This document shows positions 9,137 to 17,890 of a DNA stretch of 64,000 bases, piece by piece. The notes below the pieces were generated by a model. It was not told the origin of the DNA and searched no databases. It saw only the letters and a list, made by a program, of their open reading frames with translations. The DNA is from Gordonibacter sp. An230 (GTDB lineage: Bacteria > Actinomycetota > Coriobacteriia > Coriobacteriales > Eggerthellaceae). Each line of letters begins with the position of its first letter. The stretch's first letter is position 1. Made by a program: the position numbers and the translations under genes. Where the stretch lies: contig NZ_NFJP01000006.1 of NCBI RefSeq assembly GCF_002159915.1, positions 1-64,000 of the forward strand, read 5' to 3'.

Positions 9137-9223
9137 GCGGGCGTGGCGGAATTGGCAGACGCGTACGGTTCAGGTCCGTATGAGAGCAATCTCATGGAGG
9201 TTCAAGTCCTCTCGCCCGCACCA
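9137..9223 (+). tRNA. tRNA-Leu(CAG)
   Basis: An 87-nt class II tRNA with encoded CCA. Acceptor stem GCGGGCG/CGCCCGC, D arm GGCGGAATTGGCAGAC, anticodon stem TACGG/CCGTA with loop TTCAGGT (anticodon CAG, reading CUG), long variable arm TGAGAGCAATCTCA, and T arm GGAGG-TTCAAGT-CCTCT. The gene is complete, and DNA downstream is typical element DNA, so its 3' end is the probable attachment site of the mobile element (inference). Confidence 0.95.
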
Positions 9224-9237
9224 TCGAAGAGTTTTGC

Positions 9238-9266
9238 AAATCCCCAGGTCACAGGCTTGGGGATTT
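9238..9266 (+). terminator. rho-independent terminator after tRNA-Leu
   Basis: Perfect 8-bp stem AAATCCCC / GGGGATTT with a 13-base loop, followed by TCGTTTTC, 15 bp after the tRNA CCA end. Confidence 0.75.
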
Positions 9267-9473
9267 TCGTTTTCCAGGCTCTCGCCCCCCGGTTCCGGGC
9301 CCCGCACCCCAAGCTCCGCGGTTCGTTCGGTGCCTCGTACCCCAGCCTCTCATCAGGTGCTTCCTTGACGGCCCTACCTCGCTCGCACCCCGAATCCCCC
9401 TTCTGGCCGCGCGCCTTCCGGGCCGGCCCTCCGAGGTTCCCTCCGGCGCACGGGCCGTCAAGGGCGCCCAAAA

Positions 9474-9512
9474 TCCCTCCACAGCTTCCGCTGCGCGGAA
9501 CCGGTGGAGGGA
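9474..9512. repeat. nested hairpin (stem within stem)
   Basis: Outer stem TCCCTCCAC (9474-9482) pairs with GTGGAGGGA (9504-9512); an inner stem TTCCG (9486-9490) pairs with CGGAA (9496-9500) around CTGCG. It lies in a gene-free stretch just inside the element's presumed left end. Possible roles are recombination site, small RNA or terminator; sequence alone does not decide. Confidence 0.5.
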
Positions 9513-9572
9513 CCGCCTTCGGCTTTTCGGACGCCCTTGACCGCCCGCGCGCCTCCGGGAGCGGCTCAATGA

Positions 9573-9601
9573 GCCGGTTGCAAGGCGGGCTTGCAACCGG
9601 C
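9573..9601. repeat. 12-bp perfect inverted repeat
   Basis: GCCGGTTGCAAG (9573-9584) and CTTGCAACCGGC (9590-9601) around GCGGG, 70 bp before the next gene. There is no T run, so a protein-binding or recombination site is as likely as a terminator. 9267-9671 otherwise has no supported gene. Confidence 0.5.
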
Positions 9602-9671
9602 AAGGCCGATTCGGAAAGCGACATGGTGAAGGGCCGAAGGGGCCCCGACGCCGCAAAGGAGGAGAGAGGCC

Positions 9672-10322
9672 ATGAGGAAAGAGCTTCCCAACCAAGAATC
9701 CCTGTTCGATTCGATCCCGGCGAGCGACAGGCTGTACGGCGTCGGAGACAGGCTGTACCGTCTCGTCTTGGACAGCGTGCGGCCCATCGTCGTGACGGAG
9801 GCGTTCGAGTGCAGGGACTGCGACGACCCGCTCGGAGGGAGGACGTTCCGGTACCACTCGAACCAGGAGGGCGGGGGGAACTGGACGTTCGGGAAGGGCG
9901 ACGTGGGGGTCAACGTGTTCGAGAGCCGCGCCGACGCCGAGGCGCAGGGGGTGAGGAACATCCGGGAGATGGGGGTGGACGTCGTGCCCGCCGCCTCGAT
10001 CGCCCCGAGCGAATGGCTCGCGCTCGAGGAGAACGGGGCGTCTTTCGGAAGGGCGCGGCCCCTGTACGCGTGCTGCGGCCTGGTAGGGGGCACCTTCGTC
10101 TTCCGGAAAGGTTGGCACGCCTACTGCTTCTTGGACGCCTACCCCGACGAGAAGGCGGCGCGCAGGGCTTACGGGAAGGCCCTCGCCGAGGTTCGCGGCT
10201 TCCGGGGGATGTCGGTTTCGGAGGCCGGGTTCCGCTCGGAGGACATGTACGGCCGGGGAGACGGCCGTTGGGCGTCTGCCGAATACGCCTACAACAACTG
10301 GTTCGGGGGTTTGGGCCTTTAG
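9672..10322 (+). CDS. hypothetical protein of the mobile element
   Basis: I do not recognise this 216-residue protein. It starts at an ATG after GGAGAGAGG. It is soluble in appearance, with no signal peptide or helix. A Cys pair (FECRDCDDPLGG, residues about 49-60) and a later YACC could bind metal, and the C-terminal part is rich in aromatic residues (YAYNNWFGGLGL). Codon use is typical of the high-GC element. It faces the adhesin gene tail to tail across a strong GC hairpin. Small ADP-ribosyl-like or antirestriction-like roles are conceivable for left-end cargo, but nothing visible supports a choice. Confidence 0.7.
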   Translation: MRKELPNQESLFDSIPASDRLYGVGDRLYRLVLDSVRPIVVTEAFECRDCDDPLGGRTFRYHSNQEGGGNWTFGKGDVGVNVFESRADAEAQGVRNIREMGVDVVPAASIAPSEWLALEENGASFGRARPLYACCGLVGGTFVFRKGWHAYCFLDAYPDEKAARRAYGKALAEVRGFRGMSVSEAGFRSEDMYGRGDGRWASAEYAYNNWFGGLGL

Positions 10323-10335
10323 GGCCGGGCCGCGC

Positions 10336-10360
10336 GGAGGGCGGGGGCGCCCCGCCCTCC
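10336..10360. terminator. bidirectional GC-rich terminator hairpin
   Basis: GGAGGGCGGGG (10336-10346) and CCCCGCCCTCC (10350-10360) form a perfect 11-bp stem with a 3-base loop between two convergent genes. There is no clear U-tract, as with other hairpins of this element. Confidence 0.6.
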
Positions 10361-10370
10361 AAGTCCCGCC

Positions 10371-13300
10371 CTAGGCTTCCTCGGCCCCTTCCGGGGCCTG
10401 GCCGGCGTCGGCCTTTCCTTTCCGCTCCCTGCGGAGGCGGAGCGCTCCCGAGGCGGCGGCCGCCGCCGCGCCCACGCCGCACGCGGCGGCGAGCCAGGGC
10501 AGGGCCGCCGCTGCCGCGTCGCCCGTGTCGGGGAGCGCCGGCCCCTCGGCCCCCGGCACCTGCTCGACGCGATCGGAGTCGTGGCCCTCGAGGCCATCTC
10601 CCCCTCCGTTGCGGCACAGGTCCACTCGGGCCTCGTTCTCGAGGAGGGCCCCCTCGGCGTAGGAGTCCGTCACGCGCATGTGCAGGATGGCCGCCGAAGG
10701 CGAATCCCCGTTTGCGGGCTCCGCGTCCGCGACGTCGTCGTGGGCGTCCTTGATCCCTTCGCGGTCCCATCCGTCCTCGCGGGTGGTGAACCCCGCGTCC
10801 ACGCACCCGTATTCGAAGCGCACGGCGGTGACGACCTCGCCGTCGCCCAAGCCGAGGTCGGACGCGTCGAGGTCGGTCGCGCGCGTCGCGTCCACTCCGG
10901 ACTCCCATAGGCGCCAGCCGGCGTAGTCGACCGCCCGACCGTCATCCCCCAGGATGCCGTTCAGATCCTCCGCGAGCCACGGGTTCCCGTGGCCGTCGTC
11001 CAGGGTCGCGTTCGCGCCGCTCTCGTCGACGTGGTCGGAGGGGGTGAGGTTCGTCCGGTACCATACGTTCATTCTGCCGTCGCGGTCCCCAACCGCTTGG
11101 GCGGTCGTGACCCCCTCCAGAACCGCGAGCCCCTTTTCGACGGAGGACAGGTCGTCGGTCACCGTGAACTCGTCAACCCACGTGCTCGACGTGCTGCGGT
11201 AGTCGAGGCTGTAGTCGAAGCGGCCGTCTTCCGAGACGGACACGTCGGCCTTGTTGGCTCCGTCGCCGTTCTCCACGGCCCCCGGCGCGGTCGGGTCGGC
11301 TATCTCTTGGCGCTTGTCTATCTCCCCGGACACCGATATGGGCTCGTCGTACATGACGACCCGTTGCACCTCCCCGGTCTCCTCGACCGTGAAGGAGACG
11401 CTTTGCGCCTGGTCGTAACCGTTCGGCGTCATCGTCTCGGTCAAGGTGTAGTCGCCTGGCTCGAGCCGCTCTACGCGATGAGGCTCGTCTCCGGAAACCC
11501 ATTCCTCCACCACGGTGCCGTCGGCATCTTCCAACTTCAGGTGCGCGCCGGGAATCTCGTCCTCTCCGGCGACGCTGCGCTTGCTGATATCCACCTTCGT
11601 ATAGTCGTTCTCCAAGACGGCCGCGGCGTCGCCTCCCTCGGATTCGAGCCACTCGCCGGAGATCGCGCCGTCCTCTCCCACGGTCACGCTGCGCACGGTC
11701 TCGTCGCGCACGTACCCGGGAACGGGCTCGGCCTCCTGCAGACGATAGGTTCCGGGCGCCAGCTTCTCCACATGCAGGGCCCCGTCGGCGGCGACCTCGA
11801 TGATCTGCTGCTCCTCGCCGGGCAGTATCAGGTACGGTCGGGCCTCGACGACGAGGGTCTCGGTCGCTGCGGGTCCGGCCTCGTCCTCGGCATCGGCGCC
11901 GCCGCTCAGCGCCGTCCCTTCGCCGGACGGACGCGCCTTCGCCGATGCGATTCCGAATGCAGTCCCCCCGGCGGCCACCGTAAGCGTTCCTTCGGCGCGC
12001 TCGCCGTCCGCCTCGAACTCATAATCTCCGTCGGCGAGGCCGCCGGCCCACCATACGTCCCTGTCCTCGTCGTACGACATGGGATGCTCAGTTTCGTCGG
12101 AGCCCACGGCAACCCAGCCGCCGGGGCCTTCGGCGCGCACGGCCACGACTCCGGGCTCGCTGAAGGATGCCTCCTGATCGGCGTTCCACCATAGGAACTC
12201 CGTTCCGGGCAGGGACGCCTCCGCATTCCCCAGCTCGGTTTTCGCGACTGTCAGGGTGTTGGCCCTGTTCTCAGCGTCTACGGACGTATGCGCAACGGAG
12301 GTGTTCTGGTCTTGATAGGAGACAGTGAACTCGCGCGGTGTCGGATCGAGCACGTACCCCTCGGGCGCGCGCGTCTCGACGAACGCGTAGGAAGCGCTAC
12401 CCGTGCCGAGCGGGAGCCCGTCGATGGAGGCGGTGCCGTCCGCGCCTGTCGTCACGCTTCCCACCGTCTCCCCTTCGACCAGCTGGACGGTGCCGTCCGG
12501 GCCCTTGACCAAGCCGAGCGACACGACGTCGAACTCGGCACCCGCCATGGGCTCTCCGGTGGCGGCGTCGGTTTTCCGGATGGTCGCCGACCCTTCGGCG
12601 GCCTCGTCCGCGTAACGGACGACGACCGTGGGCGTGATCGCCTCGTCGTCCGGAACAACCACGCGCACGTCCTCGCCGCCGAGCAGATAAGGGGGCTGGG
12701 CTGCGGTTTCACGTACGTAGTAGGTTCCCGGCTCGATGGGCTCGGGCAGCGTGACGCATCCGGTCTCGTCGGTTGTGAACTCGGAGAGCTCGACATGGTT
12801 CGGATACCACGACTCCTGGACGATGGGGTTTCCTCCCTCGTCGAGCAGCTGGAACGAGAATCCGGCAACGGGGACGGCTCGGCCCGTGACGGCGTCCGTC
12901 TTCACGATCTGTATGCGGGTGTGGATGGCGGCGTTGTCGACGATGTACTGCAGGAGCGCTCCGTCCTGCATGTCGTCTTCGGTTACCGTCCAATCGCCCA
13001 CGTGGTGGAATCCGTCCGGGACGGTTTCCTCGACCTCTCTCACGGTGTAACCCGCCTCGTCGTAAGGGATGGCTCCGGAGGCGCCGTCGGGCCGCGATCC
13101 TTCGCCGAACCACGCATCGGGGTTGCTTGCCGTGTTCGCGAAGCCGTACTGGTTCGTTTCGACGGTTCCCACGACTTCCTGGGTGGTGTTGGACACGATT
13201 TCGAACACCACGCCGGCGGCGGGCTGGGCGACGCCGCTCTCGAAGTCGCCGTAATCCTTGAACTTGGCGATCTCGATATCGAACGCGATCACGTCCTCGT

Positions 13301-14360
13301 CCACGGACGGTTCGAGGAGGACGTCCTCGTGCTGCCCGCTTCCCGACACGTGGAACTGGTGCGGCTCCGGATCCGGCCTGTAGCCTTTGGGCGGCTCGAT
13401 CTCCACGAGCGTCGCGTCGCCGAGCGGGATGCCGTCGAACCGGATGATCCCCTCGTCGTCGGAGGTTGCGACGTGAGAGGCTCCGTTGGCATCGACGAGC
13501 TTGTACCTCGCGCCCGACAACGTGGCTCCGGGCTGGGCCTCCCCGCCGGTCGCGGAGTCCCTCTTCCGGATGGCGAAGGCCACCGTGCAAGGCTCGTCCT
13601 CGAGCCGCACCTGGCCGTCTCCCATCCCGGTTTCGAAATAGACGCGCTCGCCGCTCGGCTTGAAGCCGTCCGGCGCCTGCCGCTCGATCGCGTAATAGCT
13701 CTTGTTCGCGGGCAGCTTGCAGCTCGCCTTCCCGTCCTCCCCGGTGACGATCTGGGCCGCGAGCGAGTCGTCGGAGGCATCGTAGATGTCGTAAGACGCT
13801 CCCGAGTAGGCGTACTCCGCGTTCCCGGTGGTGATGGAGGCGTCGGCGCTCTCCTTGGCGAAGGAGACGCTCACCTCGGGCGACCACGAGAAGTTTCCGA
13901 CGCGCTGGCAAGGGCCGGAAAGGAGGCAGTCGGGATGGGGGCTCGCGTCGCGGGTGTTCACCACGATGTCGAACGACGATCCGTTCCAGGTGCCGCTGAA
14001 AGAGTACCATCCGTCGGCGGGGTAGGCGAGGCCGTAGTCGAGGCAGTGGCCCCGCAGCACGGTTCCGTCAGGCATGGTCACGTCGAAGAGGTTGCCGTGA
14101 TCGTTGGTGTGGCCGGGGTTCACGCAGTGCACGTACGCTTGCCCGGACACCGTCTGCGCCGTGTCGGCGTGCGCCTCGCCTTGCCGAGGGGAGAGCGTGG
14201 GGAGGAGCCCGACTGCCAGGATTGCGCAGAGCAGCAGGCTCGTCGCGCGGCGCAGCCATTCCGATGGCCGGGCCGCTGGGGCGGGGGGCGCGGCTGCCGT
14301 CGAGGCACCCTCGGGGCGTCTCGGGCGCGCCTTCGCCCTTGCGAAGGTGGCGTGTTTCAT
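10371..14360 (-). CDS. Cna_B/SpaA-type cell-wall-anchored adhesin (LPxTG)
   Basis: 1329 residues. Residues 1-67 are a long signal peptide (basic N-region, core LLLCAILAVGLLP, likely cleavage after AHA). Residues about 70-165 hold Cys-containing VHCVNPGH and RGHCLDYGLAYP, consistent with a thioester-like or collagen-binding head. Then follow at least eight Cna_B/SpaA Ig-fold repeats, each with a start like AxFxIxK or SGARYKLVD and a GxxxIDGLPLG core, in which Lys-Asn isopeptide bonds are usual. A long region then leads to LPDTG, a hydrophobic segment and RLRRERKGK, a sortase signal. It should be displayed on the wall for attachment to host or partner cells. No sortase gene is in the window, so a housekeeping sortase must act. 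ATG 14360 follows GAAAGGACAG. Confidence 0.9.
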   Translation of the reverse strand: MKHATFARAKARPRRPEGASTAAAPPAPAARPSEWLRRATSLLLCAILAVGLLPTLSPRQGEAHADTAQTVSGQAYVHCVNPGHTNDHGNLFDVTMPDGTVLRGHCLDYGLAYPADGWYSFSGTWNGSSFDIVVNTRDASPHPDCLLSGPCQRVGNFSWSPEVSVSFAKESADASITTGNAEYAYSGASYDIYDASDDSLAAQIVTGEDGKASCKLPANKSYYAIERQAPDGFKPSGERVYFETGMGDGQVRLEDEPCTVAFAIRKRDSATGGEAQPGATLSGARYKLVDANGASHVATSDDEGIIRFDGIPLGDATLVEIEPPKGYRPDPEPHQFHVSGSGQHEDVLLEPSVDEDVIAFDIEIAKFKDYGDFESGVAQPAAGVVFEIVSNTTQEVVGTVETNQYGFANTASNPDAWFGEGSRPDGASGAIPYDEAGYTVREVEETVPDGFHHVGDWTVTEDDMQDGALLQYIVDNAAIHTRIQIVKTDAVTGRAVPVAGFSFQLLDEGGNPIVQESWYPNHVELSEFTTDETGCVTLPEPIEPGTYYVRETAAQPPYLLGGEDVRVVVPDDEAITPTVVVRYADEAAEGSATIRKTDAATGEPMAGAEFDVVSLGLVKGPDGTVQLVEGETVGSVTTGADGTASIDGLPLGTGSASYAFVETRAPEGYVLDPTPREFTVSYQDQNTSVAHTSVDAENRANTLTVAKTELGNAEASLPGTEFLWWNADQEASFSEPGVVAVRAEGPGGWVAVGSDETEHPMSYDEDRDVWWAGGLADGDYEFEADGERAEGTLTVAAGGTAFGIASAKARPSGEGTALSGGADAEDEAGPAATETLVVEARPYLILPGEEQQIIEVAADGALHVEKLAPGTYRLQEAEPVPGYVRDETVRSVTVGEDGAISGEWLESEGGDAAAVLENDYTKVDISKRSVAGEDEIPGAHLKLEDADGTVVEEWVSGDEPHRVERLEPGDYTLTETMTPNGYDQAQSVSFTVEETGEVQRVVMYDEPISVSGEIDKRQEIADPTAPGAVENGDGANKADVSVSEDGRFDYSLDYRSTSSTWVDEFTVTDDLSSVEKGLAVLEGVTTAQAVGDRDGRMNVWYRTNLTPSDHVDESGANATLDDGHGNPWLAEDLNGILGDDGRAVDYAGWRLWESGVDATRATDLDASDLGLGDGEVVTAVRFEYGCVDAGFTTREDGWDREGIKDAHDDVADAEPANGDSPSAAILHMRVTDSYAEGALLENEARVDLCRNGGGDGLEGHDSDRVEQVPGAEGPALPDTGDAAAAALPWLAAACGVGAAAAAASGALRLRRERKGKADAGQAPEGAEEA

Positions 14361-14488
14361 GGTCTGTCCTTTCGTCGCGCCCGCCGGGCTGTTCGGTAGG
14401 AGTGGCGGGCTCGACGAAAAGTATAGGATACGGAGAATGTTCAGGTATCCCCTGATGAAACGCTATTTTCGTTATAAAGATACCAAGA
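14361..14488. promoter_or_regulatory. adhesin promoter region
   Basis: AT-rich 128 bp in a GC-rich neighbourhood, between the adhesin start and the stop of the next minus-strand gene. On the minus strand TATACT near 14418-14423 is a plausible -10 box about 60 bp from the adhesin ATG. The -35 box is not convincing. Confidence 0.4.
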
Positions 14489-16189
14489 TCACGAAAGTAT
14501 ACCGCCTGAAGCGTTCGGCATTGCGGCCTCATCTTCGCCAAAGCAGCCCGGTTTTTCCTGCTCCAAGAAGAACAGGGTGCTCATGGTCATGGCCGCCAAG
14601 AGGAGATACGCGGCTTCGAGCGCCGCCCAGCAGCCTATCTCTTCGTCGGAGGGATCGTTCCAATGGGCGAGCCTGTTCCTCCTGTTCATTCCGACCATCG
14701 TGTTAGGATTGCAGCTGAGTACGAATTCCACAGCCGAGCATAACTCGCCGGTCAAAGCCCTCCTCACCTTTTCATTTTCAGTCAGTCGGCCCATGGTCGT
14801 CTTTCCCATCTCGGCAAGGGATGAGTCGCCGAGCAAGCAACTCGCCATATGTCTCATTGCCTTTTCAAGAAACCCGTAGATGAACGACATCGCCCCGATG
14901 GACTGGGTTCTCAAGAAAAGATCGCCTTGCTCGAGATCGTCCTGCCCCATCGCGTCGGACAGATTGGAGAGGAATTGTAGAAGCAGGAGGAAATCCCGCT
15001 CCCATGAAGGCGATCCCGTCCTAGTTTGCACTAGGTTGAAAGTGATTTCCAGCCAGCGGAAAAGATCGTCGCGCAGATCGTCGTCGTCCAAAATGCCGCC
15101 AACAATATGGCTTCCCATCGACAAAGCGAGCCTAAGCCTCATTTGGTACGACCTTGTAAACCGTTCGTCCGACTTCGGCTCCGTCTGGGTGACGAAACCC
15201 AAGGGGCCCTCCCTCAGCCCCTCGCTGGGAAAGGCGGATAGAGGGAAAAGGATTGCGGTGACCATTCTAGATTCGAAGGGAGCGCTTTCGTCCTTGAGGG
15301 TTTCAAAGACGGGACTCAAGTCCACTTTCGTCGAGGACGGGTGTCCGCCTTTGCCCATCTCTAATCGGAGGGATCCTTCCAATTCGGAGACTAGGGCCTC
15401 GAAGTCACCCGCATGTCCATCGTGCGCCGCCTTAAGAGTGCATACCGCATCCCTTGCCGCGATGATTCGAGGAAGAGCGCTGGCCCCGAACGCGCCACCG
15501 GTTCTACAAATGCTAAGAAGCTCCCCGAAAGCCCAATCTGCTTTTTCCTTGAACTCGCCATCCCTGCCCAAAACTATCGCGATTCGAAGTGCGGACTCGA
15601 ATCTAGGAGGGCACGTACGAGCATCCTCCACCACCGCCTCAAGAAACCTTTCCGCAAGGCGGTTATTTCTGAGCAAGGGAAGGAACTTGTCATGATGCAA
15701 GATGAGTATGAAGCACCTTTTCTCGATAAGTTCCTGAAGTGTCTCTGCTCGAATTCCCTTTTTGAATTCAAGAAGCACCTCGACGACGGCCGGAAGCATG
15801 TCTTCCGGGCTATCATCGCTCGCAGGATCCAGGAGGGCAGGGAGATTCTCGTTTAGAAAAGCCACGACAGCGCCCTTGTTCGACTCCTCGCATATGTCTT
15901 TAGCGCGGTCGCAGCATTCCGCTGCGGCATCGCACAACGGCTCCGGGATGTCGCCTCGCTCCTTGTACACGTCGATGGCATCCCGCAGCTTTGACAGCTT
16001 GCGGGCCTCCATCCACCTCACGAAATCAGCGTGCCCCTTCACGTCGACGGCGGCATCGGCATCGCCCAACGCGTCAAGCACGGCATCCTTCAGCCGCCCC
16101 ACATCAGCCACCTCGCCTACGGTGGCGAAATCGCCCGGCCCGCGATACCTGAATGAGAATCGGGGCACTATTTCATGAACGAAGCCCAT
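14489..16189 (-). CDS. unknown protein with C-terminal HEPN-type RNxxxH motif
   Basis: 566 residues, no signal peptide, largely alpha-helical in appearance. I do not recognise the full length. Near the C-terminus (about residues 504-509) is RNRLAH within NRRNRLAHWND, the RNxxxH catalytic motif of HEPN ribonuclease-type domains, flanked by helices and followed by a hydrophobic helix (AALEAAYLLLAAMTMSTLFF). HEPN proteins are common in abortive-infection and toxin systems on mobile elements, so a defence role is an inference. ATG 16189 follows AAGGGACGGA and is preferred; an in-frame GTG at 16255 lacks a ribosome binding site. GC (about 55%) is lower than its neighbours. No partner gene is adjacent. 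Confidence 0.65.
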   Translation of the reverse strand: MGFVHEIVPRFSFRYRGPGDFATVGEVADVGRLKDAVLDALGDADAAVDVKGHADFVRWMEARKLSKLRDAIDVYKERGDIPEPLCDAAAECCDRAKDICEESNKGAVVAFLNENLPALLDPASDDSPEDMLPAVVEVLLEFKKGIRAETLQELIEKRCFILILHHDKFLPLLRNNRLAERFLEAVVEDARTCPPRFESALRIAIVLGRDGEFKEKADWAFGELLSICRTGGAFGASALPRIIAARDAVCTLKAAHDGHAGDFEALVSELEGSLRLEMGKGGHPSSTKVDLSPVFETLKDESAPFESRMVTAILFPLSAFPSEGLREGPLGFVTQTEPKSDERFTRSYQMRLRLALSMGSHIVGGILDDDDLRDDLFRWLEITFNLVQTRTGSPSWERDFLLLLQFLSNLSDAMGQDDLEQGDLFLRTQSIGAMSFIYGFLEKAMRHMASCLLGDSSLAEMGKTTMGRLTENEKVRRALTGELCSAVEFVLSCNPNTMVGMNRRNRLAHWNDPSDEEIGCWAALEAAYLLLAAMTMSTLFFLEQEKPGCFGEDEAAMPNASGGILS

Positions 16190-16378
16190 TCCGTCCCTTT
16201 CCGCTGCGGCAGCCCTCGGCGCTCGCAGCTTCGCTATCTGCGTTACCTGCGCCACTTTAGTAAGAACATTATCCCATTATCCATCTCATCATGGTACAAA
16301 GGTGATGCGGGGCATCTCCTACCGAACATAACGCCCCGCGAGGACAGGCCGATATGATTCGAAGAAGGTGACGGAGAC

Positions 16379-17212
16379 GTGCCGAGCATTCCTATTCCCA
16401 AAGACGCGGCGACCCAACGCATGGTCGTAGTGGCGGTGGCGAACCAAAAGGGCGGCGTCGGGAAGACCACGATGGCCGCCCTGCTGGCGCAAGAGGCCGC
16501 CGCGCGCGGGCTGCGCGCCATGGCGATCGACCTTGACCCCCAAGGCAACCTGACGAGGCACCTGCATCCCGCCCCCGTCCGGACCGGCGTGGCCCGCATG
16601 CTCTACGAGAAGGCTGCGCTCGAAAGCGTCCTGTGCGATGCCGGCGGCGTCTCGCTCGCCGCCGCGACCCCCGACCTCTCCGCGGCCGACCTCGCCTTGT
16701 CGTCGAAACCGGGGAGGGACGGGCTGCTTCGCCGCGCGCTCGGGCCGTGCGCGCACGCATACGATCTTGCGGTGATCGACACCCCTCCCGGCCTCGGCTG
16801 CCTCGCGTTCAACGCGCTTGTGGCCGCGGACTTCGTGCTGATCCCCACTGCTGCGGAGAAGTTCGCGTTCGACGAGACGGCAGAGGTGGTGGACACGGTT
16901 GGCCAGGTGCGCGAATGCGCCAACACCTGTCTCTCCGTCCTGGGCGTCGTCGTTACCCGCTGGCAGGGCCGCACGATAGTCCAACAGGACTTCGACGAAG
17001 CGCTGAGAAGATGGGCGGAGGCGAAAGGGGTTCCTGTCATTGGTCGCGTCCGTCAGTCGGTCGTGGTGCAGGAGGCCCAAGCTTTGGGTGCTCATCTGCC
17101 GGACTACAAGCCCGACAGCCCTGCGGCTGCGGACGCGTTGGCGGTCGCCGACGCGGCGTTTCGTCTGCTAGGGCTCGCGGATAGGAAGGGGGCTTCCGAT
17201 GGCGCGGCGTAG
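16379..17212 (+). CDS. parA: ParA-family partition ATPase
   Basis: 277 residues. The deviant Walker A NQKGGVGKTTMAALLAQ lies at about residues 20-36; IDLDPQGNLTRHL and VIDTPPGLG supply the switch and Walker B positions, and FVLIPTAAEKFAFDETAEV follows the usual ParA/MinD/Soj pattern. Such ATPases move DNA by gradient formation on the nucleoid and are used by plasmids and conjugative elements for stable inheritance of the excised circle. GTG 16379 has AAGGTGACGGAG upstream, whereas the internal ATG at 16421 has none. It overlaps the next gene by 14 bp, indicating an operon running towards mobC and the relaxase gene. Confidence 0.9.
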   Translation: MPSIPIPKDAATQRMVVVAVANQKGGVGKTTMAALLAQEAAARGLRAMAIDLDPQGNLTRHLHPAPVRTGVARMLYEKAALESVLCDAGGVSLAAATPDLSAADLALSSKPGRDGLLRRALGPCAHAYDLAVIDTPPGLGCLAFNALVAADFVLIPTAAEKFAFDETAEVVDTVGQVRECANTCLSVLGVVVTRWQGRTIVQQDFDEALRRWAEAKGVPVIGRVRQSVVVQEAQALGAHLPDYKPDSPAAADALAVADAAFRLLGLADRKGASDGAA

Positions 17213-17513
17213 GAGCTTCGCAGGGAGCACCGTGCGCGACATGCTGTCCGCAGCAGAGGCGTGCGCAGAGCGTCCAAGCGACCTTCCCGGCTACGAGGCC
17301 CGTCACAGCTCCTCGGTCGAGCCGGACGCATACACCAAGCCCATCAACGTCCTGCTCACGCCCTCGCAGCATTTCACCCTCTCCCTGGTTGCCCAAAAGA
17401 TGTCGAAGGACGCCCCGAAGCCCACACAGGATGAGCTCGTGCGCCATGCCATCGTCGCCACCTGGCCAGACGAGTACGAGACGGCCAAAGCGGCGCTTGG
17501 ATGCGAGGAGTGA
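17199..17513 (+). CDS. small partition-associated protein (probable ParB-like partner)
   Basis: 104 residues, overlapping parA by 14 bp. Basic N-terminus (MARRRSFAGSTVRDML) and a C-terminal half, KPINVLLTPSQHFTLSLVAQKMSKDAPKPTQDELVRHAIVA in overall pattern, that resembles the ribbon-helix-helix domains of small plasmid partition or antitoxin proteins. It probably binds the element's centromere and stimulates ParA. I see no signature that would name the family. It is followed after 4 bp by another small gene, so translation is likely coupled. Confidence 0.65.
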   Translation: MARRRSFAGSTVRDMLSAAEACAERPSDLPGYEARHSSSVEPDAYTKPINVLLTPSQHFTLSLVAQKMSKDAPKPTQDELVRHAIVATWPDEYETAKAALGCEE

Positions 17514-17517
17514 CGCC

Positions 17518-17823
17518 ATGGAGTTCGTGGAAGAGGCTCATGGGCATAGGTTGTACCTTGCGAGCGCTGAAGACGGGTATTCGGAAGGAAGGGTGCTGGT
17601 GTTTCGCCGGGACGCGTTCGGAGGGGCGTGCAGACTCGGTGGAGAGGTGGCGTCGGCCCCCGATCTGGATGCCGCCCGGCGCGTGGCGATGATGCTCTTG
17701 TCGGGAACCCGGACGGCCGACCTATCGGCCCAGGAGAGAAGCGCCGAGGACGAGGCGAGGTCGAGGGAGGCCTCGCGCGAGGCGAGCCGCAAGCGAGGGG
17801 AGGGAGGAACGCGTGGGGCGTGA
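17518..17823 (+). CDS. small hypothetical protein in the parA-mob cluster
   Basis: 101 residues. ATG 17518 lies 4 bp after the previous stop with GAGGAG overlapping that gene's end. The N-terminal two thirds look like a small mixed alpha/beta fold (MEFVEEAHGHRLYLASAEDGYSEGRVLVF broken into short strands), the last third is a charged Glu/Arg/Ala/Ser helix with repeated EAREAS-type phrases. Function not recognised; position between partition genes and the transfer origin suggests a role in element maintenance or transfer. Confidence 0.6.
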   Translation: MEFVEEAHGHRLYLASAEDGYSEGRVLVFRRDAFGGACRLGGEVASAPDLDAARRVAMMLLSGTRTADLSAQERSAEDEARSREASREASRKRGEGGTRGA

Positions 17824-17890
17824 GGTTCTGCCGTCGGGGCTCGGTCGCCCCGCCCCCGCGCCGGGGCGCGGGGGTCCACTAGCCAGAGCC

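Noticed and set aside
9249-10118. Minus-strand frame of 289 codons
   Set aside because: Overlaps the better supported + strand gene and has Arg/Pro-rich composition typical of antisense frames.
12288-14399. 703-codon + strand frame
   Set aside because: Exact antisense of the adhesin gene; composition (His/Arg/Val-rich) and no ribosome binding site mark it as a shadow.
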